A DNA stretch of 33,864 nt from FLUQ01 sp031548325 (lineage in GTDB: Bacteria; Desulfobacterota; Desulfovibrionia; Desulfovibrionales; Desulfovibrionaceae), in the NCBI GenBank assembly GCA_031548325.1, contig JAVBRE010000072.1:1-33864 (forward strand), written 5' to 3'. The notes under the pieces are model-generated. The model was not told where the DNA came from. It did no database searches and saw only the letters and a list, made by a program, of their open reading frames with translations. Positions 1 to 7,932 of the stretch are shown here, one piece after another (the stretch's first letter is position 1; each line of letters opens with the position of its first letter). Made by a program: the position numbers and the translations under genes.

Positions 1-852
1 TTTCTGCAACGCTCCGGTATAGCGGCCTTTGAAGGCGGCAAGGGCGCTGCCATCGGCATGGCGGGCGGCATAAGCGGCAAAATCGGCGCGAACATGATGG
101 GGCCCGCGGGCGCGGCCCTGGGCGAAGTCGTCGGCATGACGCAGATGATGGCCGCCATGGAAGGGCGCTTTCCCTCCCTGGAGGACTTCACGCACAACGC
201 GGCCTTGATCCTGACCGTCAGGGGCGGCACGGCAGCGGCCAAAGGCGCGGCCGACGCCATGGCCGGAAGATTGAAAAACATCTTCGCCGAAACCGGCCTG
301 AAGCCGGATGTAGTGGCCAAACTCGCCAAAGAAGACCCTTCCGTCCTGCGGGACATGCAGGAAGGCAAGGCAATTCCCGAACGGATCAAACAGGACGGGG
401 CCAAGCAGAATCAGCAATACCTGCTGGCCAGAAACATGACCGCCAAAGGAGAAGGCACCTTCACCAGCGAAGCGGGGGCCCAAAAGCCTTCGCCAAGCGA
501 ACAACGCGCGGGAGAGGGTTTTGCCAAACTGGGCTATGACGTGGTCCGCTGCCGTACAGCCAACGATCGTGGCATACGTAATGAGCGCACAAGCGATTTT
601 ATCGTTGAACCCTTCGGTCATGTTGAGGTATATAAACCGGGTAGTGCAAGCGTAGACCGCATCAAAGACGCGGTTTTTGACAAAAAACGCCAGGCTTTGC
701 TGATCATGGTGCAGGGGGAATACCCCTATGCGCACATGGAAGAACTCACAGCGCGCCTGGCCGGCAGAAACAAGCAGATCGACAAGCCGTTGAAAGTCCT
801 TTTTTTCCAGACGGACGACGGCACGATTTATAAGCGGGATCTCCCGCAATGA
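1..852 (+). CDS. Polyvalent/polymorphic-toxin protein, C-terminal part with probable nuclease domain (5' truncated)
   Basis: The reading frame is open at the window edge, so only the last 283 residues or so are visible. The first part is Gly/Ala-rich (GGKGAAIGMAGG, GPAGAALGE) and resembles the hydrophobic backbone of large phage or prophage 'polyvalent' proteins. The last 110 residues look like a separate toxin module: a helix followed by GYDVV, then RTSDFIVEPFGHVEVYKPG, a helix with DKKRQALLIM, and a final strand pair KVLFF..DDGTIYKRDLP. This order (helix, GY.V, DF/DY, E.Y.P, K) is typical of CdiA-CT tRNA nucleases of the PD-(D/E)XK type; D, E and K are the expected metal-site residues. The stop codon overlaps the next reading frame (ATGA), and that gene is a candidate immunity gene. 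The backbone assignment is moderately sure; the nuclease assignment is inference from pattern. Confidence 0.6.
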   Translation, partial: FLQRSGIAAFEGGKGAAIGMAGGISGKIGANMMGPAGAALGEVVGMTQMMAAMEGRFPSLEDFTHNAALILTVRGGTAAAKGAADAMAGRLKNIFAETGLKPDVVAKLAKEDPSVLRDMQEGKAIPERIKQDGAKQNQQYLLARNMTAKGEGTFTSEAGAQKPSPSEQRAGEGFAKLGYDVVRCRTANDRGIRNERTSDFIVEPFGHVEVYKPGSASVDRIKDAVFDKKRQALLIMVQGEYPYAHMEELTARLAGRNKQIDKPLKVLFFQTDDGTIYKRDLPQ

Positions 853-863
853 GAGGAATGATA

Positions 864-1550
864 ATGGCCAGGCACCTCTGTCCCTGCGGCAACGAGATAC
901 GCTTCTTGGGCGATTTTGATACAGACTACCATGTAGCCCCAAAAGCTGTTCTGGACAGGATCGGCGCGAATCCGGGCCAAGGGAGAGACGCGGCGGAAGC
1001 CTTTTTGGACGCAAAAAGCGAATCCGAGGTATTCATGCTGCTATGCACGGACTGCGGGCGCTTCGCGCTCGATACCGGCCCCTACATCAGCGCCCATGCC
1101 GTGGAAACGGAAATCCCGCGCAAACGGGTGTTTCTCCTGCCGGATGGCTCAGAGCAAAAATACAGTGATCCGCCTCTCGGGCGTTGGGAAAAGTCGGAAT
1201 ACCACTGCTTGTGCGGCAACAGCTTTCTTACCGGCGGCGAACACAAAGAGCATTGCTATGTGTTCATGCCTGATGTGGTCGTAGAGGTTGTAACGAATGC
1301 CATAACGGATGACGGTCTGTCCGGCGAGCGCTTTTACGCCATCATGAATGCATACGGCATGGCCGTGGTGGCCTGTCCCGTCTGCGGCCGCATGGGCGTT
1401 GACCGGGGGGGCACTGTCCAGTTCTATAAATATGAAGGCAAGCTGAAAAACCTTGACTGGCGGGGCTGGAACGAACCCGGCTTTACGCCCGGCAGCTTCG
1501 AGTTTCCCGAAAGCGATCCGCCGGACAATCCCTGGGACTCCAAAAAATAA
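864..1550 (+). CDS. Double zinc-ribbon protein, candidate immunity protein
   Basis: I do not recognise a named family. The protein (228 residues from this start) is built as two similar halves, each with a CxCG pair followed later by a CxxCG pair: CPCGNEIRFLG with CTDCGRFALD in the first half, CLCGNSFLTGG with CPVCGRMGVD in the second. Each half probably folds as one zinc ribbon. I chose ATG 864 because an AGAGGA ribosome site ends 6 bases before it; an upstream in-frame ATG at 849 overlaps the preceding stop codon but has no ribosome site. Its tight coupling to a gene ending in a nuclease-like domain is the usual arrangement of toxin and immunity genes, so it may neutralise that domain. This function is inference only. 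Confidence 0.7.
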   Translation: MARHLCPCGNEIRFLGDFDTDYHVAPKAVLDRIGANPGQGRDAAEAFLDAKSESEVFMLLCTDCGRFALDTGPYISAHAVETEIPRKRVFLLPDGSEQKYSDPPLGRWEKSEYHCLCGNSFLTGGEHKEHCYVFMPDVVVEVVTNAITDDGLSGERFYAIMNAYGMAVVACPVCGRMGVDRGGTVQFYKYEGKLKNLDWRGWNEPGFTPGSFEFPESDPPDNPWDSKK

Positions 1551-1552
1551 TC

Positions 1553-1590
1553 TTCCTCCGGGCCCCCCGAAAAGGCGCGGCCCGGAGGAA
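1553..1590 (+). terminator. GC-rich stem-loop after the double zinc-ribbon gene
   Basis: A 12-bp perfect stem, TTCCTCCGGGCC at 1553-1564 and GGCCCGGAGGAA at 1579-1590, with a 14-base loop, begins two bases after the stop codon. There is no clear T tract, so termination is likely but not certain. Confidence 0.5.
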
Positions 1591-1611
1591 CACGATCTGA
1601 ATTTTCTGTAC

Positions 1612-2192
1612 CCCCCCCAAAAAAAACAGGCGCTCGCCGACCGCATCGCGGCGTCCTATGCGTCGTCCCTTGCCCAAGCAACCGGGAAGGCTCCGCTCTC
1701 GCCGCCGTGCATGGCGGCATCAAGGGCGTCAACGCGGCCCTTGACCTTGGGTACGACGCGGCGGACTGGCTGAACAAAAACGGCTTCTTCGGCGATGCCG
1801 CCCCCGGCAGGGGCAATACCGGCGACTGGGACGGCGGCGAAGTTTCCATGGCCGGTTCAAACCCGCGCCTGCGCATACCCAATCTGCCGGACCCGCAGAG
1901 CCCGGCGGGCAAGATGGTTTCCGCCATCAGCCAATTCCTGGTCGGTTTCAAGGGTGTGGACAAACTGCTCAAAGGCGTCAGGGCCGCAAGCTACGGCGCG
2001 AACGTCGCCAAGGGCCTGGGTACGGGAGCCGTAACCGACTTCGCCTTCTTTGACGGACAGGAAGAACGCCTGTCCAACCTGGTCCAGAGCCACCCCGCCC
2101 TGGCAACAATTCCGCAGGATAGCGGAATTGGACGGGGGAGCAAACGCGACCCCGCCCGCAGGGCGAGGCACAGGATGTGCCGAGTCAATTGA
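1612..2192 (+). pseudogene. Frameshifted remnant of a large phage-type polyvalent protein
   Basis: Two frames together give a continuous backbone sequence. The first, up to about 1680, reads QKKQALADRIAASYASSLAQ. A one-base shift near 1680 then gives REGSALAAVHGGIKG and AALDLGYDAADWLNKNGFFG, followed by IPNLPDPQSPAGKMVSAISQ, FLVGFKG and FAFFDGQEERLSNLVQSHPAL. This IPNLP...FL.GF...FD..EERLSNL succession is typical of the middle part of large polyvalent proteins in podophage-like prophages. There is no start codon with a ribosome site, and the resemblance is lost after about 2115, where the frame runs into low-quality sequence and stops. The same backbone type precedes the nuclease domain at the left edge, so this is probably a decayed second copy or a displaced module. 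Confidence 0.65.
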
Positions 2193-2413
2193 GCCTGCCC
2201 CATATGGCCTTGGCCGCCGTGCATGGCGTCATTGAGATACAATTTGTCATGGCGGTCCTGTCGATATTTTTATATTTAAATCGCTAAAATTTATTATAAA
2301 ATTGCAAAGATCGCCGTTCTTTTATGCAATATGCCGCCTAAAGTTTCCAGACTCTTTGCCGAAGAGGAGATAGCCGCCACGGATGGCGGCTTCGGAACTC
2401 AGGGAGAGAGTAT
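2193..2413 (+). promoter_or_regulatory. A/T-rich intergenic region with a leader hairpin
   Basis: Bases 2262-2330 are strikingly A/T-rich compared with the surroundings and are the most likely promoter area for the two genes downstream, with a TATAAA at 2295-2300 as a possible -10 box; I see no convincing -35 box. Within the presumed leader, a two-part stem-loop spans 2359-2395: CCGAAG pairs with CTTCGG on the outside and GCCGCC (2373-2378) with GGCGGC (2385-2390) on the inside. No small gene is evident. Confidence 0.35.
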
Positions 2414-2878
2414 ATGCTGGAATATTATCGCTTTAAAGAGATTCACGATCTTTTTCTCAAAGGCAGGACGGACGAAGCGCGGCAGCATATGGCGGAATTG
2501 CAGGGCCGCTATGTGGCGCTGTGCGACGAGAACTCCATGCTGCGCACCCAGATTCAGGGCTATGAGGATATCCTGTATCTGGCGCGCAACCTCATCTTTG
2601 ACGGGGCTTTTTACTGGCTGGTCACGGGCAGCATCAAACAGGGTCCCTTCTGTCCGGCGTGCTACAACCGCGACGGCCTGCTTTTGCGGCTTGCCGACGA
2701 CGGCATAGCCCGCCAGTGCCTGAGTTGCAATTCGAGTTTCGCCCGGGGCAAACCCGCGACGAAACAGGCGCTCGCCGGCGTTACGGGAGAGGCAGCGGAA
2801 CGGGGACAATCCTTTGCAGTAGGCATGGACCCGGTTCGAAGCCCGCGCAAGGCCACCATCATTCCTTTCGGCAAGTGA
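2414..2878 (+). CDS. Small zinc-ribbon protein of unknown function
   Basis: The 154-residue protein has an N-terminal, probably coiled-coil helical part (residues 1-60, with LKGRTDEARQHMAELQ), a central segment with FCPACYNRDG and QCLSCNSSF (about residues 79-107) that can bind one zinc ion through two CxxC pairs, and a basic tail ending in IIPFG. It has no signal peptide or membrane segment. The start is supported by AGGGAGAG at 2401-2408. It lies 10 bases before the receiver-like gene and is probably cotranscribed with it, so a shared regulatory role is plausible. I do not recognise a characterised family. Confidence 0.75.
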   Translation: MLEYYRFKEIHDLFLKGRTDEARQHMAELQGRYVALCDENSMLRTQIQGYEDILYLARNLIFDGAFYWLVTGSIKQGPFCPACYNRDGLLLRLADDGIARQCLSCNSSFARGKPATKQALAGVTGEAAERGQSFAVGMDPVRSPRKATIIPFGK

Positions 2879-2888
2879 GGGGCGCGTC

Positions 2889-4100
2889 ATGATTTCCCGC
2901 TCCGCTTTCAACGCCCTGATCCTGGCTGAGGACGAATCTTTGTTGGAAATTGACCGCAAGGTGCTGCGCCGGCTTGGAATAGCGCGGCCGCTTTTCTTTT
3001 CGTCCGGCCGTAAAGCGCTGGACCACCTGGCGACTCTGGCCGCCCGCGCAAAGTGCCGGGCCGTGGGCGAAGACGCAGGGGCGGCCGGTGTCGCCCCGCC
3101 CGCGGACATGCTGATCTGCCACGAGCGGCTGGCGGATATGAGCGGCCTGCAATTTTTGGCCTATGTCCGCAAAACGTCGGACCTGGCCCGCATTCCCGCT
3201 TTGCTGCTGGTGGGCGACGGCAAAAGCGTCATCGCACGAGCCGCCGCGGCGTGCAACTCTTGCGCCGTTCTGGCCCGGCCCTATACCGAGGATGAAGCCC
3301 GTTCCGCGCTGATGATCGCGACGCTGCCGGAATCATTGCATGCGCCTTTGGTGCTGCCGCCGTCTTTTGGCGGCGGTTTCGGCGAAAAAAAACGCGCTCT
3401 GGGCGATCGCCCGACCTTGTCGCCTCTGCCGCTTTCCGCCGGCAAACCCGTTCGGCAAACCCCGCAGCCCGCGCCCGCAGCCAATGCGGAAACTTTGTTC
3501 CGGGCCGGTTTCGCTGCCTTGCAAAATGCGGAGTGGGGCAGGGCGGAAGCGTTGTTGCTGCGCAGCCATGCCTTGGACCCGGCTCACGCGGAAACCTGCC
3601 TTGCTCTTAGCCGGGCCACCGGCGAACAGGCGCGGGAAGAAGATTCCCGCGTCTGGTTGTGCCGGGCCGGAGCCGCGTATTTGCGCGCCAATGCCCGCGT
3701 CAGAGCGCAGGAACTTTTTACCCGCCTGCCCCGGGGCAAAAGCGGACAGGTTCCTCTTCTGCGCGAAGCCGGGGCCGCCCTGCAGGCGGGTGAAGTACGC
3801 GCCGCCGCCCTGATGTTCATGGAAGCGCACGTCCTGGACCCGGTGGCGCCTCTGCACGCCCTGATCAGTCGGGCCTGCCTGTTCACGCCCGCGCCGGAAG
3901 AGCACATGCGCGGGCTGGTGAAGGCGCTGGCGGAAGCCGGACACGCATCCACCGCCGGCAGGTTGCATTCGCGTTTGCTGCGGAACGGGGAGCGTGAGGA
4001 AGAGAGCGAAGAAAACGGTTTTCTGACCCGTTTTCCGGTCTTGCATGATATCCTTTCCGTTGCCGGGCATACCTTCAAAACCTGGCGCACCGCCGCCTGA
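2889..4100 (+). CDS. Degenerate response-regulator receiver with TPR-like C-terminal half
   Basis: The first 140 residues or so follow the receiver fold: LILAEDESL supplies the acidic pair of the metal site, but the position of the phospho-acceptor Asp is His in LICHERLADMSG (usual pattern LLD...P.M.G). The Thr/Ser strand reads LLLVGDG and the conserved Lys is Arg in VLARPY. A linker rich in Pro, Ala and Gly follows. Residues 198-370 or so are TPR-like helical repeats (AGFAALQNAEWGRAEALLLRSHALDP, in part). The protein is therefore unlikely to be phosphorylated in the normal way and may act as a protein-binding adaptor. The start has GAGGGG just upstream, and the preceding stop is 10 bases away. 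The stop codon lies inside the outer arm of a large palindrome. Confidence 0.75.
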   Translation: MISRSAFNALILAEDESLLEIDRKVLRRLGIARPLFFSSGRKALDHLATLAARAKCRAVGEDAGAAGVAPPADMLICHERLADMSGLQFLAYVRKTSDLARIPALLLVGDGKSVIARAAAACNSCAVLARPYTEDEARSALMIATLPESLHAPLVLPPSFGGGFGEKKRALGDRPTLSPLPLSAGKPVRQTPQPAPAANAETLFRAGFAALQNAEWGRAEALLLRSHALDPAHAETCLALSRATGEQAREEDSRVWLCRAGAAYLRANARVRAQELFTRLPRGKSGQVPLLREAGAALQAGEVRAAALMFMEAHVLDPVAPLHALISRACLFTPAPEEHMRGLVKALAEAGHASTAGRLHSRLLRNGEREEESEENGFLTRFPVLHDILSVAGHTFKTWRTAA

Positions 4101-4222
4101 AACGGCTGCAAAGAGCCGGATGCGGCGTCAAACGCCGATTTTATGCCGGGGCTGTACTGAAGAGTACTATCCCCGCATAAAATCGGCGTTTTTCTTGCCT
4201 GCGCTCTTTGCAGCCGTTTCAG
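4097..4222. repeat. 126-bp nested palindrome between convergent genes
   Basis: The outer arms are a perfect 19-bp inverted repeat: CTGAAACGGCTGCAAAGAG at 4097-4115 and its complement at 4204-4222. Inside, 4130-4151 (AAACGCCGATTTTATGC, then CGGGG) pairs with 4171-4193 with one bulged base. At the centre GTAC (4154-4157) pairs with GTAC (4164-4167). A further small hairpin GGCGT/ACGCC occurs at 4124-4136. It includes the stop codon of the receiver-like gene and separates it from a convergent gene, so it can act as a bidirectional terminator. The size and nesting are unusual for a simple terminator. Confidence 0.75.
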
Positions 4223-4355
4223 ATCGGAAGCGAGGCCGGATGCGGCGTTTTCTTGACTGCGACCGCACCCGCCCGTTCAGGCCGTCGCCGCATATTTTGC
4301 CCGCCCGATCCGTTTTTTGTCAATTCAGGCGATCGCGGTATTGCAGCGGGGCTTC

Positions 4356-5093
4356 TTATTTTTGTCCGCGAATGTTGCGCCGCAGCCTGAAGGAAACCAG
4401 CAGCAGGACGGCGGCGGCAAGACCGGCGGCGGCGCAAAGCGCGAGCAGTCGTTTGCCTTCGCCGGCGGAGGCTATCAGGCCGGCCGCACACAGGCCGAGG
4501 ATCCCGAGCAGGGGATAGAGAAAGGGAAAATTCGGTCCGTAGAGGGCGAGGACGGGAATGAGGCAGACCATGAGCAGGGCGATCTTGCCCGCCGGCGGCA
4601 GTTGAAGGAGAGAAGGAACCTGAAGACTGAGGAGCGGCGCGGCCTGAAGGTCTGCCAGCGCCAGGCCGAACAGGGCTGCCAGGATCAGGGCGCAGAAAAT
4701 CAGGGGCCGGAACGTCTTGTTTTTTTCCAATTCCTGCCGCAGATCATAAAAAAGGGCCACAGCGGCGATCAGCCCGGCGGCGCAGGTAAGCGCAACAGCC
4801 TGAAACCATACCTCGTTTTGGAGGTGCATCAGGTTCACCCCCACGCCTCCGTAAAGAAAAACGGCGGCCAGAGCGGTCAGGCGCAGGTCGCGGGCGGATC
4901 CGGTGGCCGCGCCCGGCAGAAAGCAGAACAGCGCCAGACCCGCGGCCGTTGCCGCGCGGAGAATGGAGGGCGCGTCAAGGGCGGTCCAAAGACCAAGGAT
5001 GCCGAGATAGCCGAAAGATGCAGCGCCGATCCCGGCCAGGGCCAGGATGGTCAACAACGCGGGAAACGCCAGGGCGTGGATGCGGTCTTGCAA
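4356..5093 (-). CDS. Multi-span inner-membrane protein of unknown function
   Basis: The product is about 245 residues of mostly hydrophobic sequence with seven or eight likely membrane helices (e.g. LLTILALAGIGAA, LALFCFLPGAA, IFCALILAALFGLALA, LLALCAAAGLAAAVLLLVSF) and a basic C-terminus FRLRRNIRGQK. The frame is open further upstream to an ATG at 5186, but that start would run through the alaS terminator hairpin and into alaS. I prefer TTG at 5093, which has GAGG five bases before it and starts just before the first membrane helix. The gene lies directly downstream of alaS in the same orientation. I recognise no family, and the start is uncertain. Confidence 0.6.
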   Translation of the reverse strand: MQDRIHALAFPALLTILALAGIGAASFGYLGILGLWTALDAPSILRAATAAGLALFCFLPGAATGSARDLRLTALAAVFLYGGVGVNLMHLQNEVWFQAVALTCAAGLIAAVALFYDLRQELEKNKTFRPLIFCALILAALFGLALADLQAAPLLSLQVPSLLQLPPAGKIALLMVCLIPVLALYGPNFPFLYPLLGILGLCAAGLIASAGEGKRLLALCAAAGLAAAVLLLVSFRLRRNIRGQK

Positions 5094-5128
5094 AATGGCC
5101 TCGAATAAAGTTTTTGAAAGGAGAAGGT

Positions 5129-5168
5129 GCGGGAGAGGAAAACTTTTACAAAAGTTTTCCTCTCCCGC
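5129..5168 (-). terminator. alaS terminator hairpin
   Basis: A perfect 19-bp stem, GCGGGAGAGGAAAACTTTT at 5129-5147 and its complement at 5150-5168, with a 2-base minimal loop, follows the alaS stop by eight bases. It sits between alaS and the membrane-protein gene. Confidence 0.8.
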
Positions 5169-5175
5169 AGTAACA

Positions 5176-7827
5176 TCATTCGGCAACGGCCTTTTTCAGT
5201 TCTGCAAAAGCCGCGTCAATGCCGGCGGCGTCATTGCCGCCGGCCTGGGCCATGTCGGGACGGCCGCCGCCGGATCCGCCTATTTTCGCGGCCACGCCCT
5301 TGATGAGCGCCGGAGCGGTGAAGCGGCCCAACAGGTCTTTGGACACGCTGATGACCAGAGATACCTTGCCCTCTTCTTCTGCGGTCAGGCAGATGACGCC
5401 GGAAGGCAGTTTGGAACGCACGTCGTCCATGGTTTCACGCAGGGCCTTGATATTGGGCGCGCCGGAACGAACGGCCAGCACTGCAACTCCGTTCACGTCC
5501 ATGACGGAATCCATAAGGTTTCTGCCCTGGCTGGATGCGGCGCGGGCGGCGGCTTTTTCCGCATCCTTTTTCAGAGCGCGGATTTCGTTGAACAGGGCGC
5601 TCGTCTTGGCGGCCAGTTCACCGGGCCGGGCTTTCAGTTCGGCGGCCAGTTCCGCCAGTTCGTCGCGTTGCTCACGGACCAGGCGCAGGGCGTTCCAGCC
5701 GGTGGCGGCCTCGATGCGGCGCGTTCCGGCGGCCACGCCGGACTCGGAAAGGACGATGAAGAACCCGGCCTGACCGGTGCGGGACAAGTGTGTGCCCCCG
5801 CACAGTTCCGTCGATTCGCCGGGCACGGAGACCACCCGGACCGTATCGCCGTATTTTTCGCCGAAAAGCGCCATGGCGCCTTTGGCAAGGGCCGCGTCAT
5901 AGCTCATTTCCTCGGCTTCCAGGTTAATGTCGGCCATGATGGCGGCGTTGACCTTGTCTTCTACGGCCGTGACCTCGGCGGACGTCATGGCGGCCATGTG
6001 GGTGAAGTCAAAACGCAGCCGGTCGGAAGCGACCAGAGATCCGGCCTGATGCACGTGGCTGCCCAGCACTTCGCGCAGGGCCGCGTGCAGAAGGTGCGTG
6101 GCCGTGTGGTTGCGGGCGGAAGCCATGCGCTCGCCTTCGGTCACGGCAAGGGTGATTTCGCTGTCCAGAAAAAGCTCGCCCGATTTGACGGTCACGGCCA
6201 TGACGGTCAGGGCGGGCAGGGGTTTCAGGGTGTCGGTGACGGCAGCCGTCCCGGCGGGACCGGAGATTTCGCCGGTGTCGCCGACCTGGCCGCCGGATGC
6301 GCCGTAAAAGGGCGTACGGCCGGCCGCGAGGTAGCCTTTTTCACCCTGGCCCAGGCGTTCAACTCGTTCGCCGCCCTCGTTCAGCAGGGCGGTGATGCGA
6401 CCGGCGCAGGACAGGTTTTCGTAGCCGGAAAATTCCGAGGACAAACCTTCTTCCAGCAGGGAGGAGAAACGGGCGGTGATGTCGCTTTCGCCCGAGCCTT
6501 TCCAGGCGGCTTTGGAACGTTCTTTCTGATGGGCCATGCAGGCGCGAAAAGCGTCCTCGTCAACGCCGAGGCCGCGTTTTTCCGCCACGTCGTTGACGAT
6601 GTCCAGAGGAAAACCGTAGGTGTCGTACAGGGTGAAGGCCACGTCTCCGGCCAGCGTGCCCTTGGCGGGCAGTTTGCCCAACTCGTCCTCAAGCAGGACC
6701 AGGCCCTTGTCCAGGGTCTTGTCGAATCGTTCTTCTTCCTCGCGCACCAGCCGGGCGATAAAGTCGCGCGATTCTTTCAATTCCGGATAGTCGTCACCCA
6801 TGATGTCCACGACCTTGGCCGCGGTCTGGTGCAAAAAGGCGCCGGGCATGCCGATCAGCCGCCCGAAGCGATAAGCCCGGCGGATGAGGCGGCGCAGCAC
6901 GTAGCCGCGCCCTTCGTTGGAAGGCATGATGCCGTCGGCCACCATGAAGGCCACGGCCCGGCTGTGGTCGGCAATGACCCGCAGGGCCGTGTCGGTATCG
7001 TTGGTATCCGGCGCGCTGAAAGAATAGCTGACTTTCGCCAGCGAGGCGACGTACTGGATAAGGTTCTGAAAGAGATCCGAATCGAAGTTCGAGCGTTTGC
7101 CCTGGCAGATGGCGGCCGTGCGTTCCAGACCCATACCCGTGTCGATACTGGGTTTGGGCAGTTTTTCGCGGTTGCCGGGCGCGATCTGGTTGAACTGCAT
7201 GAAAACCAGGTTCCATATTTCCAGAAAGCGGTCGCAGTCGCATTTGCCTATGCCGCAGTCCGGGCCGCAGGCCATGTCCGCGCCCTGGTCCACAAAAATT
7301 TCGGAACAGGGGCCGCAGGGGCCGGTGTCGCCCATGGACCAGAAATTGTCCTTTTCTCCGATGCGCAGGATGCGGTCCGGCGCGACCCCGGCGATTTCGC
7401 GCCAGTAGCCTTCCGCTTCGTCGTCGTCTTCAAAGATCGTGACCCAGAGACGGCTCTTGTCCAGGCCCAGCTCAATGGTCACAAAGGCCCAGGCCAGCCG
7501 GATGGCTTCGGATTTGAAGTAGTCGCCGAAAGAGACATTGCCCAGCATCTCGAAAAAAGTATGGTGCCGGGCCGTTCTGCCCACGGTTTCCAGGTCGTTG
7601 TGCTTGCCGCCCACGCGCAGGCATTTCTGGGCTGTGACCGCGCGGGTGTAGGCGCGGCTCTCCTTGCCCTGAAAAATGGTTTTGAACTGGACCATGCCCG
7701 AGTTGGTGAAAAGCAGCGTGGGGTCGTCGCGGGGTCTCAGCGACGAAGAACGCACGGGCTCGTGGCCGTTCTTGCGAAAAAACTCAATGAATTTGCGGCG
7801 GATCTCGTTGGCGGTCAGCACGGTCAT
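5176..7827 (-). CDS. alaS: Alanine-tRNA ligase
   Basis: AlaRS charges tRNA-Ala with alanine in the cytosol and clears mischarged Ser or Gly. The 883-residue length is normal. The class II catalytic core is at the N-terminus (FFRKNGHEPVRSSSLRPRDD, LLFTNSGMVQFK, HHTFFEMLGNVSFGDY). The editing domain carries the zinc-site motifs HTATH (about residue 573) and CGGTH (about residue 675). The C-terminal DHHA1/C-Ala domain ends with the glycine-rich GGSGGGRPDMAQAGG. The ATG start has an AAAGGA site six bases upstream. It lies 105 bases downstream of recA in the same direction, an order common in many bacteria. The identification is certain. Confidence 0.98.
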   Translation of the reverse strand: MTVLTANEIRRKFIEFFRKNGHEPVRSSSLRPRDDPTLLFTNSGMVQFKTIFQGKESRAYTRAVTAQKCLRVGGKHNDLETVGRTARHHTFFEMLGNVSFGDYFKSEAIRLAWAFVTIELGLDKSRLWVTIFEDDDEAEGYWREIAGVAPDRILRIGEKDNFWSMGDTGPCGPCSEIFVDQGADMACGPDCGIGKCDCDRFLEIWNLVFMQFNQIAPGNREKLPKPSIDTGMGLERTAAICQGKRSNFDSDLFQNLIQYVASLAKVSYSFSAPDTNDTDTALRVIADHSRAVAFMVADGIMPSNEGRGYVLRRLIRRAYRFGRLIGMPGAFLHQTAAKVVDIMGDDYPELKESRDFIARLVREEEERFDKTLDKGLVLLEDELGKLPAKGTLAGDVAFTLYDTYGFPLDIVNDVAEKRGLGVDEDAFRACMAHQKERSKAAWKGSGESDITARFSSLLEEGLSSEFSGYENLSCAGRITALLNEGGERVERLGQGEKGYLAAGRTPFYGASGGQVGDTGEISGPAGTAAVTDTLKPLPALTVMAVTVKSGELFLDSEITLAVTEGERMASARNHTATHLLHAALREVLGSHVHQAGSLVASDRLRFDFTHMAAMTSAEVTAVEDKVNAAIMADINLEAEEMSYDAALAKGAMALFGEKYGDTVRVVSVPGESTELCGGTHLSRTGQAGFFIVLSESGVAAGTRRIEAATGWNALRLVREQRDELAELAAELKARPGELAAKTSALFNEIRALKKDAEKAAARAASSQGRNLMDSVMDVNGVAVLAVRSGAPNIKALRETMDDVRSKLPSGVICLTAEEEGKVSLVISVSKDLLGRFTAPALIKGVAAKIGGSGGGRPDMAQAGGNDAAGIDAAFAELKKAVAE

Positions 7828-7847
7828 GTCCTTTATTCTGGATGTTG

Positions 7848-7930
7848 CCGGGGGATGCTGTCCCCCGGACCCCCTAATAAGGGTCCAGGGACATCGTGTC
7901 CCTGGCGGGGTGCAGGGGCAGAGCCCCTGC
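7848..7930 (-). terminator. Three successive stem-loops between recA and alaS
   Basis: Three GC-rich hairpins follow the recA stop in a row: GCAGGGGC/GCCCCTGC (7912-7930), CCAGGGAC/GTCCCTGG (7885-7905) and CCGGGGGA/TCCCCCGG (7848-7868). A weaker GGACCC/GGGTCC pairing joins the last two. Together they fill nearly the whole 105-base spacer. They probably terminate or attenuate recA transcription ahead of alaS; there is no good T tract. Confidence 0.6.
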
Positions 7931-7932
7931 GA

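Noticed and set aside
2331..2708. Frame starting in the leader of the small zinc-ribbon gene
   Set aside because: It overlaps the better-supported gene at 2414, has no ribosome site and an Arg/Cys-rich shadow composition.
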